From an uncultured Draconibacterium sp. (GTDB lineage Bacteria > Bacteroidota > Bacteroidia > Bacteroidales > Prolixibacteraceae), in the NCBI RefSeq assembly GCF_963676735.1, contig NZ_OY781464.1, forward strand, positions 715,001-779,000: a DNA stretch of 64,000 nucleotides, in the 5' to 3' direction. Every line of letters begins with the position of its first letter. Positions within the stretch are counted from its first letter, which is position 1. Both the position numbers and the translations under genes were made by a program. Positions 56,563 through 64,000 of the stretch are shown here, piece by piece. The notes beneath the pieces are model-generated. The model had not been told where the DNA came from. It did no database searches and worked only from the letters and a program-made list of their open reading frames with translations.

Positions 56563-57243
56563 TTATTTTGAGATGAGGACAGTGAAGAACAGCAAAGACG
56601 ATAGATTTTCGTCGGACAACGATTTTTTAATTCTTTTAAGTGCCTCACTAATATGGTTTTCTGTGGTTTTTGGGCTGATGTTAAGTTGCCGTGCAATTTC
56701 TTTTATCGAAACGCCTTCTTTTTTTCGAAGGATAAAAATATCGCGTTGGCGGGGAGGTAACTGGTTGATGATTGTATCTACTTTTTTCAGCAACATTTGA
56801 TAATCAAGGCGCTCATCAAAGTTGTTTACTGTCACTGCATTCTCTTCGAGCAGCGTATGTTTAAAGGCTTCTCTTTTATTAATTTTATTGAAAGTTTCAA
56901 GAATAAGGTGGTAAGCAATTTTGAACAAATAACTTTTAAACGATAAGTCGGGATTCAGGTTAGATCGTTTACGCCAGATAATAATAAAAGCTTCCTGAAC
57001 TATTTCTTCTGAATCGAAATTTGATTTCAGATAACCATTGGTAAATGCAAAAAGGCGCGCCCCGTAAATGGAATAGAGTGTGTTAAAAGCTTGTACTTCT
57101 CCGTTTTTTAACCTTTTTACCAGAATTTTTTCATTGTTACTACTGTCGTTAGTCAATTGGTTGTTGTTAGTTCTTTTATTCGGTACGAAAATATAAAAAA
57201 ATGGCTCAGATAAAATATTATTTTGTATTGGCCCATTCGCCAA
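56563..57243 (-). CDS. ECF-type RNA polymerase sigma factor
   Basis: A sigma-70 family ECF factor with region 2 (LYSIYGARLFAFTNGYLKS, EEIVQEAFIIIWRKR) and region 4 (LPPRQRDIFILRKKEGVSIKEIARQLNISPKTTENHI), the HTH that reads the -35 element. The conserved part begins near residue 39 (EKILVKRLKNGEVQAF), so the ATG at 57243, which overlaps the CE8 gene by 26 nt, gives a long non-conserved lead. A TTG at 57156 would give a more usual length. It is regulated by the FecR protein encoded next and probably activates susCD and the enzymes. It appears to be in the middle of the CE8-CE12 operon. Confidence 0.92.
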   Translation of the reverse strand: MANGPIQNNILSEPFFYIFVPNKRTNNNQLTNDSSNNEKILVKRLKNGEVQAFNTLYSIYGARLFAFTNGYLKSNFDSEEIVQEAFIIIWRKRSNLNPDLSFKSYLFKIAYHLILETFNKINKREAFKHTLLEENAVTVNNFDERLDYQMLLKKVDTIINQLPPRQRDIFILRKKEGVSIKEIARQLNISPKTTENHISEALKRIKKSLSDENLSSLLFFTVLISK

Positions 57244-58177
57244 GTATATTGTTAATGGTGTATTTTTTTCTTTGATTGTTGGTTAAAGTCTGGGACCACT
57301 TTATGCGCATATTGGTGTTTGCTCCGGGCCCCTTATTGCCATATTCTGCATAAAAGGTTGTATTCAAATCGGGTTTATTGCTCCATTCTTCCCAGCCTTC
57401 CGGCAGAATATGGTTTCCGAGTTCGCAGCTAATAAAAACGGTTTTGGCATTGGGGCGCCATGGTCTGCCTAAATAAACTTTTGACACTCCCTCTTCAGCA
57501 AGTAATTTACAGTTTAGAAATACAAAGCCAAATGCTTTACCTTTTGTTGTGCTGGCGGCGGTTATGTAAGAGTTTCCTCTGCTTACAATGCTACAATGGT
57601 TAAAAACAACGGTTGCCGAGCCAAAAATGAAATCGGTAGTACCGGCAATGGTGCAATTCTCAAATAGCTGTTTGCTGTGCTCACCGGCAAGGTAAACGGT
57701 ATCTTGGTTACCAATTATTTTGCAGTTTTTGAAACGGCACCTATTGCCTTCAACATGCAATGCAACTGCCTGTCCAACGGGTCCTGCCGCGTTCTCTATC
57801 GTTAAGTTCTCGGCATAAAAATCGTCGGCTTCCACTTTTAAGGTATAGGTAAAAAAAGTGCTGTTTCGCCCACGGTTTATTTTATTGAAATAGTCGTTCC
57901 AAATAATTATAGTTTTGTCCTCATCTTCACCAATTAAGGAGAGTTTGTCGTTCCACGATGGAACACATATTTTTTCGCGATAGGTACCGTTTTTTATAAA
58001 TATGGTAATCCGTTTAGGCGGAAAAGCTTTGGTGGCGTCAATGGCATCCTGAATACTGGAGAAATCTCCGGTACCATCTTGTGCCACTACTATCTTGTAA
58101 TTAATTCCTGACTGTGATTCAGCCTGAAAGACTGAAAACACAATCAGGAGTAGTAAGCCTAATTTACTCATATTCAT
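57218..58177 (-). CDS. CE8 pectin methylesterase (first copy)
   Basis: A 319-aa secreted beta-helix enzyme with a signal peptide. It removes methyl esters from homogalacturonan. Motifs are GTGDFSSIQDAIDA at the N-terminus, GPVGQAVALHVEGNRC, GNQDTVYL and GTTDFIFGSA with the two catalytic aspartates, and LGRPWRPNAKTVF with the active-site Arg. It starts 4 nt inside the CE12 gene stop and overlaps the sigma gene. A second CE8 (60731-61696) has a different insert, so the two may prefer different esterification patterns. Confidence 0.92.
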   Translation of the reverse strand: MNMSKLGLLLLIVFSVFQAESQSGINYKIVVAQDGTGDFSSIQDAIDATKAFPPKRITIFIKNGTYREKICVPSWNDKLSLIGEDEDKTIIIWNDYFNKINRGRNSTFFTYTLKVEADDFYAENLTIENAAGPVGQAVALHVEGNRCRFKNCKIIGNQDTVYLAGEHSKQLFENCTIAGTTDFIFGSATVVFNHCSIVSRGNSYITAASTTKGKAFGFVFLNCKLLAEEGVSKVYLGRPWRPNAKTVFISCELGNHILPEGWEEWSNKPDLNTTFYAEYGNKGPGANTNMRIKWSQTLTNNQRKKYTINNILGEWANTK

Positions 58178-58911
58178 TTTAATTTGTGTGCCAGTTCAGG
58201 AACTTGATTTGCCAATGCGGTTGTCGCAAGTTCTGCAACCTTATGAGCCCCTTGGTCAGATAAATGGGTATCATCTGTACGCGGTTCTTTAAAACGTTCT
58301 GTGGTTATGTTGGTCCACATGTACATTTCCTTTGACGCTTCATCTCCTAAATTATTTACCCATTCTTCAGTAAGCTTTTGAAGATCAATCAAAGGAACGT
58401 TTAGCTCGGCAGCCACTTTTCGCGTGGCAACCGGGTAGTCTCCATGTGTATCGCTTAGTTGCCCATTTGCTCCAAATTTTCGTCTTACAATGGAGGTAAA
58501 CAAAATTGGAGTGGCTTTTTTCTCGCGTGATTCTGTAACAAACTTTCGCAGATTATCGGAATAAGAGCCAAAAGGAACGGTATATCGGGTTGAATCGTAA
58601 GCCTTTTGATCGTTGTGTCCGAATTGAATAAAAACATAATCGCCGGGTTGCAGGCTGTTTAAAACGGTTTGCCAGCGGCCCTCGTCAATAAAACTTTTAC
58701 TGCTTCGGCCATTTTTTGCATGGTTTTTTACTTTTACCGAACTGTTAAAATATTCATCGATTACCATGCACCATCCATGTTCCGGGTATGCTTCAGCAGC
58801 TTTGTCAGCCATGGTAGAATCGCCTATGCAAAAAACTGCTATTTCTTTTTCCTGCTCACAGCCAACAAACAAGATAGACGTTACGCAAAAAAGGAACAGT
58901 ATTTTTTTCAT
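58174..58911 (-). CDS. CE12 rhamnogalacturonan acetylesterase, lipoprotein
   Basis: A 245-aa SGNH esterase (lipobox LFVGCE) of the CE12 family (RhgT/YesT/RGAE). It removes acetyl groups from GalA in rhamnogalacturonan-I so that lyases and hydrolases can act. Active-site blocks: IGDSTMAD with Ser32, NHAKNGRSSKSF, QFGHND with Asn100, and DDTHLSDQGAH with Asp213 and His216. Length and motif spacing are normal. It overlaps the CE8 gene by 4 nt and is preceded by a 132-bp gap that may hold a promoter. Confidence 0.9.
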   Translation of the reverse strand: MKKILFLFCVTSILFVGCEQEKEIAVFCIGDSTMADKAAEAYPEHGWCMVIDEYFNSSVKVKNHAKNGRSSKSFIDEGRWQTVLNSLQPGDYVFIQFGHNDQKAYDSTRYTVPFGSYSDNLRKFVTESREKKATPILFTSIVRRKFGANGQLSDTHGDYPVATRKVAAELNVPLIDLQKLTEEWVNNLGDEASKEMYMWTNITTERFKEPRTDDTHLSDQGAHKVAELATTALANQVPELAHKLK

Positions 58912-59043
58912 CTCACTAAAATTGTTTACTTCATTTGTACTCGATGGAACTCACATAAATATTAATCCTTCTTGTTTATGAATTTAGAATGAGGAAAATT
59001 CATGTTCGTTTTATATTGAATTTTTGTTACAATAAATCTGCAA

Positions 59044-60729
59044 TTAAAACTTTACGGTACCTTCTTTAACTTCGGGGTCAATGCTCGTATATTCCTGAAC
59101 GGACGGTGCAGTATTCTCCAGTGAAATATTTTCACATACCTGACCATTGATTTGAATAGCTTCGCTGGTTTTATAATTATAGTCGAGGCCGGCAATGGTC
59201 ACATTTTTACAATTAAAAATTTCCATTGCCCCGGTTTTTTTAGTTTTCAATTTTACATCGCTAATTTTAACCTGCTTGGCATCAATAATCGTAAAACCGT
59301 TGGTGGCATCAAGTACCAGGTTGGAGAGCTCAATATTTTCAAGGTTCATTTCCGGTAATCCTTGTAAAAACACAGCCTGATTAGCACCATTTACGGTAAT
59401 ATTACTGATTTTGATGTTTTTAAACTGTGGTGTTTCTTCGGTAACTGGCAGCAAATCTGTTGATTTTTCCATGCCTCCTTCTGCCATCATTTCAGAGATG
59501 GAACGGCCTCCGTAATAGAGGTTGAATGAAATAGCATTGGTTGGAATGTTGGTCATGTAAACATTAGAAATGAAAATGTTCTCAACAACACCGCCGCGCC
59601 CGCGCGTGCTTTTAAACCGCAAACCAACATCGGTTCCCATAAAGGTGCAATTTGATACATGCATATTTCTTACACCTCCCGACATTTCGCTACCTACGGT
59701 TACACCACCGTGCCCGTGGTAAACAATATTGTCTTTAATAATTAGGTTTTCGCAAGGAATACCATGCCTGCGGCCATCTTCGTTTTTGCCCGATTTTATG
59801 CAGATGGCATCATCACCAACATCAAAACTACAGTTTTGTACCAAGACGTTTTTACACGATTCAATATCAATACCATCGCCATTTTGTGAGTACCATGGAT
59901 TACGCACAGTTAAATTGCGAACAATCAAATGTTCTGTCCACAGCGGATGGATGTTCCATGCAGGCGAATTTTGAAAAACAGGCCCATCGAATAGTACCCG
60001 CTTACAATTTTGGATACTTACAAAAACAGGACGCAGGTAATCACGAATGGTTTCGAAGTCTTCTATTGTTTTCAAATCGTCGCGAACATTTTGATCGCCA
60101 CTGCCTTCTGCTCCTTTTTTAAATTGTTCCGACGGATACCAACCATCGCCTCTGTCGTTTACAATACCACCTGATTCAACCAGTTTGTTCCATTGACTTT
60201 CAGTTAATTTCGATTTTTTTACGTAGCGCCAGGCATCGCCATTGCCATCCCAAACACCTTTTCCTGTAAAAGCAATATTTTCAAGGTTTTTACCATAGAT
60301 AGGCGAGAGGCAGCGATAAGTATCCAGGCCTTCAAAATTGGTCTCAATTACCGGATAAAGGTCTTTATTGGTAGAAAAAAGAATTAAAGCGCCTTGTTGT
60401 GCATGAAGCTCAAGGTTGCTTTTTAATCGTATTGGCCCGGTTAACCATATCCCCGGAGGAATAATTACTTTACCTCCACCCTTTTCAGATACTGCGCTTA
60501 TGGCGGCTTCAAAGGCATCGCTATTCATTTCAATTCCTCCGCTAACAGCACCAAAATCAGTAATTGATACGGTGTAGTCGGGAATAACTGGTTCTTCAAT
60601 TTGAGGCATTTCAAATTCAATACCATCATAAATGCTGTTGGACGTAGTTTGTTTGTTGCCCGATTCGGTGCAGCCTACTGTTAAAACAGCTAGTGCAAGT
60701 AACAGGTTGGTGATTTTCTGTAGTATCAT
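59044..60729 (-). CDS. GH28 polygalacturonase, lipoprotein
   Basis: A 561-aa lipoprotein (VLTVGCTE). The beta-helix has the GH28 catalytic set: NGDGIDIESCKNVLVQNC, FDVGDDAICIKSGK with paired Asp, HGHGGVTVGSEMSGG with the active-site His, and RFKSTRGRGG. These exo-type Bacteroidota GH28 enzymes release GalA from (rhamno)galacturonan. The frame extends 84 nt upstream, but the ATG at 60729 gives the proper signal peptide and begins right after the CE8 stop codon. It differs from the GH28 at 32628-34532 mainly in lacking the C-terminal extension. Confidence 0.92.
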   Translation of the reverse strand: MILQKITNLLLALAVLTVGCTESGNKQTTSNSIYDGIEFEMPQIEEPVIPDYTVSITDFGAVSGGIEMNSDAFEAAISAVSEKGGGKVIIPPGIWLTGPIRLKSNLELHAQQGALILFSTNKDLYPVIETNFEGLDTYRCLSPIYGKNLENIAFTGKGVWDGNGDAWRYVKKSKLTESQWNKLVESGGIVNDRGDGWYPSEQFKKGAEGSGDQNVRDDLKTIEDFETIRDYLRPVFVSIQNCKRVLFDGPVFQNSPAWNIHPLWTEHLIVRNLTVRNPWYSQNGDGIDIESCKNVLVQNCSFDVGDDAICIKSGKNEDGRRHGIPCENLIIKDNIVYHGHGGVTVGSEMSGGVRNMHVSNCTFMGTDVGLRFKSTRGRGGVVENIFISNVYMTNIPTNAISFNLYYGGRSISEMMAEGGMEKSTDLLPVTEETPQFKNIKISNITVNGANQAVFLQGLPEMNLENIELSNLVLDATNGFTIIDAKQVKISDVKLKTKKTGAMEIFNCKNVTIAGLDYNYKTSEAIQINGQVCENISLENTAPSVQEYTSIDPEVKEGTVKF

Positions 60730-60730
60730 G

Positions 60731-61696
60731 TTATAAATTTTTGATTTTTTCAAATTCTGATATCCATTCGCCCAGTATATTTTTTGGGGTGTATTTTTTC
60801 GCTTCTTCATCACTTAGTTGATGCGACCATGCCACTCTTTTGCTACTTTGGGCTCCTTTACCGGTATTTTTGTATTCTGCAAAAAATGCGGTTTTTTCTT
60901 TGGCCGGGTCGCGCCAGTTGTGCCATCCTTCGGGTTTTATGTGTGCCCCTAAGTTACAGTTAATAAAAACTGCTTTTCCGTAAGGGCGCCACGGACGACC
61001 GAGGTAAAACGACTGTTCAGGTGCATTGCCCGTAATATTACAATCTAAAAATATCAGGCCAAACTCGGTGTCTTCTTCTGTTGATGGAGCGGTAATGTAT
61101 CCATGGTCTTTGCAAAATAGGGTACATTCATCAAAAACGGCAGTAGACCAGCCAAAAATAAAATCAACGGTTCCTTCAATATAACAGTTTTTGTAGTACT
61201 GGCGACTGTTTTTTCCGTGTGGGTACAAGGTATCCTGGTTACCTAAAAATCGGCAATTGGTAAAAGCCACTTTGTCGCTTTCAATACGCACGGCAACTGC
61301 TTGCCCAACCGGTCCGGCGGAGTTCTCAAAAGTCACGTTATCAGCAGTAAACCCTTCTCCGAAAATAAAAAATGATGAAGAGCCGGTTGTACCGAGTTCT
61401 TCGCCAAAGCAATTTTTTTTGCTGGCATAGTCATCGTAGGTAAGAATGGTTTTTTCCAGGTCTTCGCCAACAAACGATACCTGTGTTTTGCTGGTGGGTA
61501 AAACCAGTTTTTCTTTGTAGGTTCCTTTTTTTATAAAAATACTTGTTCGATTTTTTCTAAAATCCGGTACAGCATCAATCGCTTCCTGTACGGTTTTAAA
61601 GTCGCCGCTTCCATCCTTGGCAACAACAAAATCCCAGGCAGTTGCCATAAAAGGAACAATAAAAATTAAGAGAAATATTGTAAGGAATTGTCTCAT
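60731..61696 (-). CDS. CE8 pectin methylesterase (second copy)
   Basis: A 321-aa exported enzyme; ATG at 61696 gives the signal peptide (RQFLTIFLLIFIVPFMATA). Motifs: GSGDFKTVQEAIDAVPD, GPVGQAVAVRIESDKV, GNQDTLYPHGKN and GTVDFIFGWS with the two catalytic Asp, LGRPWRPYGKAVF with Arg. It belongs to the plant-like pectinesterase group and fits the same role as the CE8 at 57218-58177. Genes on each side are 1 bp away, so GH43-CE8-GH28 form one tight operon. Confidence 0.92.
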   Translation of the reverse strand: MRQFLTIFLLIFIVPFMATAWDFVVAKDGSGDFKTVQEAIDAVPDFRKNRTSIFIKKGTYKEKLVLPTSKTQVSFVGEDLEKTILTYDDYASKKNCFGEELGTTGSSSFFIFGEGFTADNVTFENSAGPVGQAVAVRIESDKVAFTNCRFLGNQDTLYPHGKNSRQYYKNCYIEGTVDFIFGWSTAVFDECTLFCKDHGYITAPSTEEDTEFGLIFLDCNITGNAPEQSFYLGRPWRPYGKAVFINCNLGAHIKPEGWHNWRDPAKEKTAFFAEYKNTGKGAQSSKRVAWSHQLSDEEAKKYTPKNILGEWISEFEKIKNL

Positions 61697-61697
61697 G

Positions 61698-63317
61698 CTA
61701 TTTGTCAATTCTAAACCAGTCAATATCTACAGTTCCCGAGTCGTTTGTAATGTCATTACGAAGCGCGAAATAACCAATTTTGGCTCCAATCCACCGGCCG
61801 GGTTTGGCTTCAAGCTTTTCTCCAACTTCCTTAAATTTATTTCCATCTGTACTGAAACTAAAACTGCACAGGGCTCCTTTTTCCACTTTTACTCTAAAAA
61901 ATATGTTTTTACCATCAAACTCTTCACGGTGTAATTCTACTTCTTTTCCACCGGTACGTGCCTGTAAACATTTTGCAACCCGAAGGTAAAGTTTATCGTT
62001 TTTGCTTTGCAACGAAATGTATTGGTAATCTTCACCCATTACTACAAAACCAGCTTCTTCATCGTTGGTGCGTGAAGTAAACGAAAGTTTTGTTGTAGCA
62101 GTAAATTCTTCAGCCGGAAATTTTTGGAGCAGCAGGTTGGGCACCATCCACAAACCATCTTCCCCCTCGGGGCGCACGATACAGTTAATTCGGTAAAAGC
62201 CCAGATTTCCTGAAGGGTAACCGTATGAAATATGTTTGTTGGCGTGCCATTGCCATTGCACTCCGAGCGAACTGCCGTTAAACTCGTCACTTTCCGGAGG
62301 GGTAACAATAGGGTAGGTGGCACCTACATCGGGCTTTTTATGCGAAAGAACCGGTTCGCCAACTCCATCTCCGTCTTTATCAATGCCAATAACAGGCCAG
62401 CCATCTTTCCATGTCATCGGATTTAAATGAACAATTCGGCCATAGGCTTCTTTGTCCTGAAAATGAATAAACCAATGTTCGCCTGTTTGGGTAATAACCC
62501 AGGCCCCCTGGTGCGGACCATTAATATCAGTGTCTCCCTGGGCCATTACTGTTTTTATTTCGTAAGGACCAAAAACACTTTTTGAGCGAAGCACAGTTTG
62601 CCATCCGGTTGAAACTCCTCCGGCTGGTGCAAAAATATAATAGTACCCATTTGCTTTATAGAACTTGGGACCTTCTATCGTTCCATGTCCATTATGTCCA
62701 TCAAAAATCATTACTTCCTCGCCAATAACGGAAGTACCCTCGCTATTCATTTCCTGCACAAACAATACACTTTTAACTCTTGCCCGGCTACCGGCAAAAG
62801 CATGAGTGAGGTAAACTTTTCCATCGTCGTCCCAAAGCGGCGAGGGATCTATTAATCCTTTTCCTCCTTTTACAAGAATTGGTGTCGACCAGGGGCCTTC
62901 TGCATTTTTTGCTTTAATCATATAAATGCCAAAATCGGGATCAGGGTAATAAATATAAAATTCGTTATTATGGTAACGGATGCAGGGTGCCCATACTCCG
63001 TTTCCGTGTTGAGGTATGCTAAAAACATCTTCGGGGATTTGAGGATTTAATGCATAACCTTTTAGTTGCCAGTTTACAAGGTCTTTTGAGTGCAGAATGG
63101 GCAAGCCCGGAGCACAGTTAAATGATGAGGCGGTCATGAAATAATCGTCGCCAACACGCACGACGTCCGGATCGGAATAGTCGGCATGGATAATTGGGTT
63201 TTTATAGGTGCCGTCTCCATTATCGGCAATCCAAACTTTTGAATTTTGAGATTGACTTACAGCGAAAAATGTGGATCCAAATAAAATTAGAAGTGTAAAA
63301 AAGATTTTCGGTTGCAT
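61698..63317 (-). CDS. GH43 arabinofuranosidase/xylosidase-like enzyme, secreted
   Basis: A 539-aa protein with a signal peptide, a five-bladed propeller (about 35-325) and a C-terminal beta-sandwich (about 345-535) of the GH43_C2/XynB-like type. The three catalytic acids are recognisable: Asp in HADYSDPDVVRVG, Asp in LIDPSPLWDDDGKVY and Glu in GHGTIEGPKFYKANGYYY. Most such enzymes cut alpha-L-arabinofuranose or beta-xylose; arabinan side chains are the expected target here. It is the first gene of the locus in transcription order, with a 218-bp upstream gap where I see no clear promoter. Confidence 0.9.
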   Translation of the reverse strand: MQPKIFFTLLILFGSTFFAVSQSQNSKVWIADNGDGTYKNPIIHADYSDPDVVRVGDDYFMTASSFNCAPGLPILHSKDLVNWQLKGYALNPQIPEDVFSIPQHGNGVWAPCIRYHNNEFYIYYPDPDFGIYMIKAKNAEGPWSTPILVKGGKGLIDPSPLWDDDGKVYLTHAFAGSRARVKSVLFVQEMNSEGTSVIGEEVMIFDGHNGHGTIEGPKFYKANGYYYIFAPAGGVSTGWQTVLRSKSVFGPYEIKTVMAQGDTDINGPHQGAWVITQTGEHWFIHFQDKEAYGRIVHLNPMTWKDGWPVIGIDKDGDGVGEPVLSHKKPDVGATYPIVTPPESDEFNGSSLGVQWQWHANKHISYGYPSGNLGFYRINCIVRPEGEDGLWMVPNLLLQKFPAEEFTATTKLSFTSRTNDEEAGFVVMGEDYQYISLQSKNDKLYLRVAKCLQARTGGKEVELHREEFDGKNIFFRVKVEKGALCSFSFSTDGNKFKEVGEKLEAKPGRWIGAKIGYFALRNDITNDSGTVDIDWFRIDK

Positions 63318-63535
63318 TGATAAACAAATTATAGTGTTAATTAGTATTGATTCGGTGTTTTTTAGTAAGCTTTTAAACTTTTTGAATGCATAATTCCATT
63401 TCAGGTTTTAAAAAACTAATGGCTGCTTTGTAGCAATTAGAACATGCATTGCCACAGAAGTTGATTTTTAAAAATAGCGTTGCCATTATTTTAAATTTAG
63501 TTTTGCTGAATGAAATATTGATTCATTATTAAAGG

Positions 63536-63643
63536 TTACCCCAGTAGTAAATTGATTAAAAACATCACAAGAATGATGAGACTAATCACTGAAAGGATAA
63601 GTACAAGGTTGGTTCTTCTTAAGTTTCGTTTGATTTCGCTCAT
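63536..63643 (-). CDS. Small single-pass membrane protein (35 aa)
   Basis: A short frame, ATG at 63643 to TAA at 63536, encodes a basic head (MSEIKRNLRRTN) and one membrane helix (LVLILSVISLIILVMFLI) ending in NLLLG. Positive-inside charge and a clean hydrophobic run make translation plausible, but homology cannot be judged. It lies between the AraC-type regulator and the locus. Confidence 0.4.
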   Translation of the reverse strand: MSEIKRNLRRTNLVLILSVISLIILVMFLINLLLG

Positions 63644-63833
63644 TAATTCAGGTCTTTAGTTTTGGGATGCAAGTTAGCCGAAGCCTGACAAAACATTCAC
63701 GTGTATTTCCCAGATGTAACGGCGCATTTTCCCGCAAGGGGCAATATTTCCCAAACAGCGCGATTAACTTACATGGGTGTCAACCTTGTTTTAGTGTAAG
63801 AAGATAACTTTCAATGATATGCGTGCTACTTGC

Positions 63834-64000
63834 TTAAGCACTCTCTTTTTCCTGATTTTTTTTTGCCAGATACTCCGTTGCACTCATCCCAAATTCGCGT
63901 TTAAAACATTTTCTAAAATGAGAAAGGTCTTTAAATCCTACCTGGTAGGCAATTTCCGAAATATTTAGTTTTTGTTGATCGAGTAGTTGTGTGGCCCGTT
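63834..64000 (-). CDS. AraC-type transcriptional regulator, C-terminal part
   Basis: The last 55 codons of a gene that continues past the window edge. They read ISEIAYQVGFKDLSHFRKCF, then KREFGMSATEYL, the second helix-turn-helix of AraC/XylS DNA-binding domains, and a short charged tail. In polysaccharide loci this domain often ends a hybrid two-component system; only the missing part could tell. If so, it would be a second regulator of the locus besides the ECF sigma/FecR pair. Confidence 0.8.
   Translation of the reverse strand, partial: RATQLLDQQKLNISEIAYQVGFKDLSHFRKCFKREFGMSATEYLAKKNQEKESA

Noticed and set aside
56573..56800. Plus-strand ORF within the sigma factor gene
   Set aside because: Shadow of the HTH-encoding region on the opposite strand.
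63644..63833. Possible regulatory RNA or repeat before the AraC-type gene
   Set aside because: TTTCCC recurs a few times, but there is no clear hairpin or array; nothing supportable seen.

Overview
The window looks like chromosome from a Bacteroidota bacterium, probably a Bacteroidales/Marinilabiliales (Prolixibacteraceae-like) environmental polysaccharide degrader. Supporting signs are the SusC/SusD pair, Bacteroidota-type promoter motifs (TTTG-N20-TAnnTTTG), the lack of clear Shine-Dalgarno sites, low GC, and many lipoprotein signal peptides. The genus assignment is inference from gene style only.

Left edge (1-4.9 kb): housekeeping and stress genes. They are the tail of thioredoxin reductase, a tandem universal stress protein with a C-terminal TPR-like segment, a lipoprotein SGNH esterase, a MATE exporter and a Mn-type superoxide dismutase. 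Several are separated by clear hairpin terminators.

Middle-left (4.9-22.0 kb): a surface-glycan or glycolipid biosynthesis island. Two homologous GT-C membrane glycosyltransferases with C-terminal TPR arrays (4920-7487 and 19470-22031, both minus) flank a tight plus-strand operon. The operon holds two FdtA/WxcM-type sugar ketoisomerase cupins, four consecutive CapK/PaaK-like adenylate-forming ligases, a flippase-like lysylphosphatidylglycerol-synthase-type membrane protein, a NeuD-like hexapeptide acyltransferase, a DegT-family sugar aminotransferase (FdtB-like), a GtrB-like GT2 and a GNAT/FemAB-like transferase. The likely product is a 3-amino-3,6-dideoxy sugar, N-acylated with activated acids and carried on a lipid. 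Two decaying minus-strand genes lie between this operon and the second GT-C: a NeuD-like acyltransferase with one in-frame stop, and a beta-keto-acid cleavage enzyme with a large internal deletion.

Right two-thirds (22.3-63.3 kb): one very large polysaccharide utilisation locus, entirely on the minus strand, aimed at pectin and especially rhamnogalacturonan I. In transcription order (from high to low coordinates) it encodes GH43, CE8, GH28, CE12, CE8, an ECF sigma factor, FecR anti-sigma, SusC with an STN domain, SusD, an unassigned 691-aa lyase-like protein, GH105, DUF1961 (YesU-like), PL22-like oligogalacturonate lyase, YetA/PcRGLX-like exo-rhamnogalacturonan lyase, GH42, GH106, a GH65/95-like protein, GH28, GH2, a DUF4450-type protein, GH105 and GH115. 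Together these would remove methyl and acetyl esters, cut the Rha-GalA backbone, strip galactose, arabinose and glucuronic acid, and hydrolyse unsaturated uronides. Hairpins bracket susCD. The window ends in the C-terminus of an AraC-type regulator, possibly an HTCS for the locus. No tRNA, rRNA, IS element or CRISPR array was seen.
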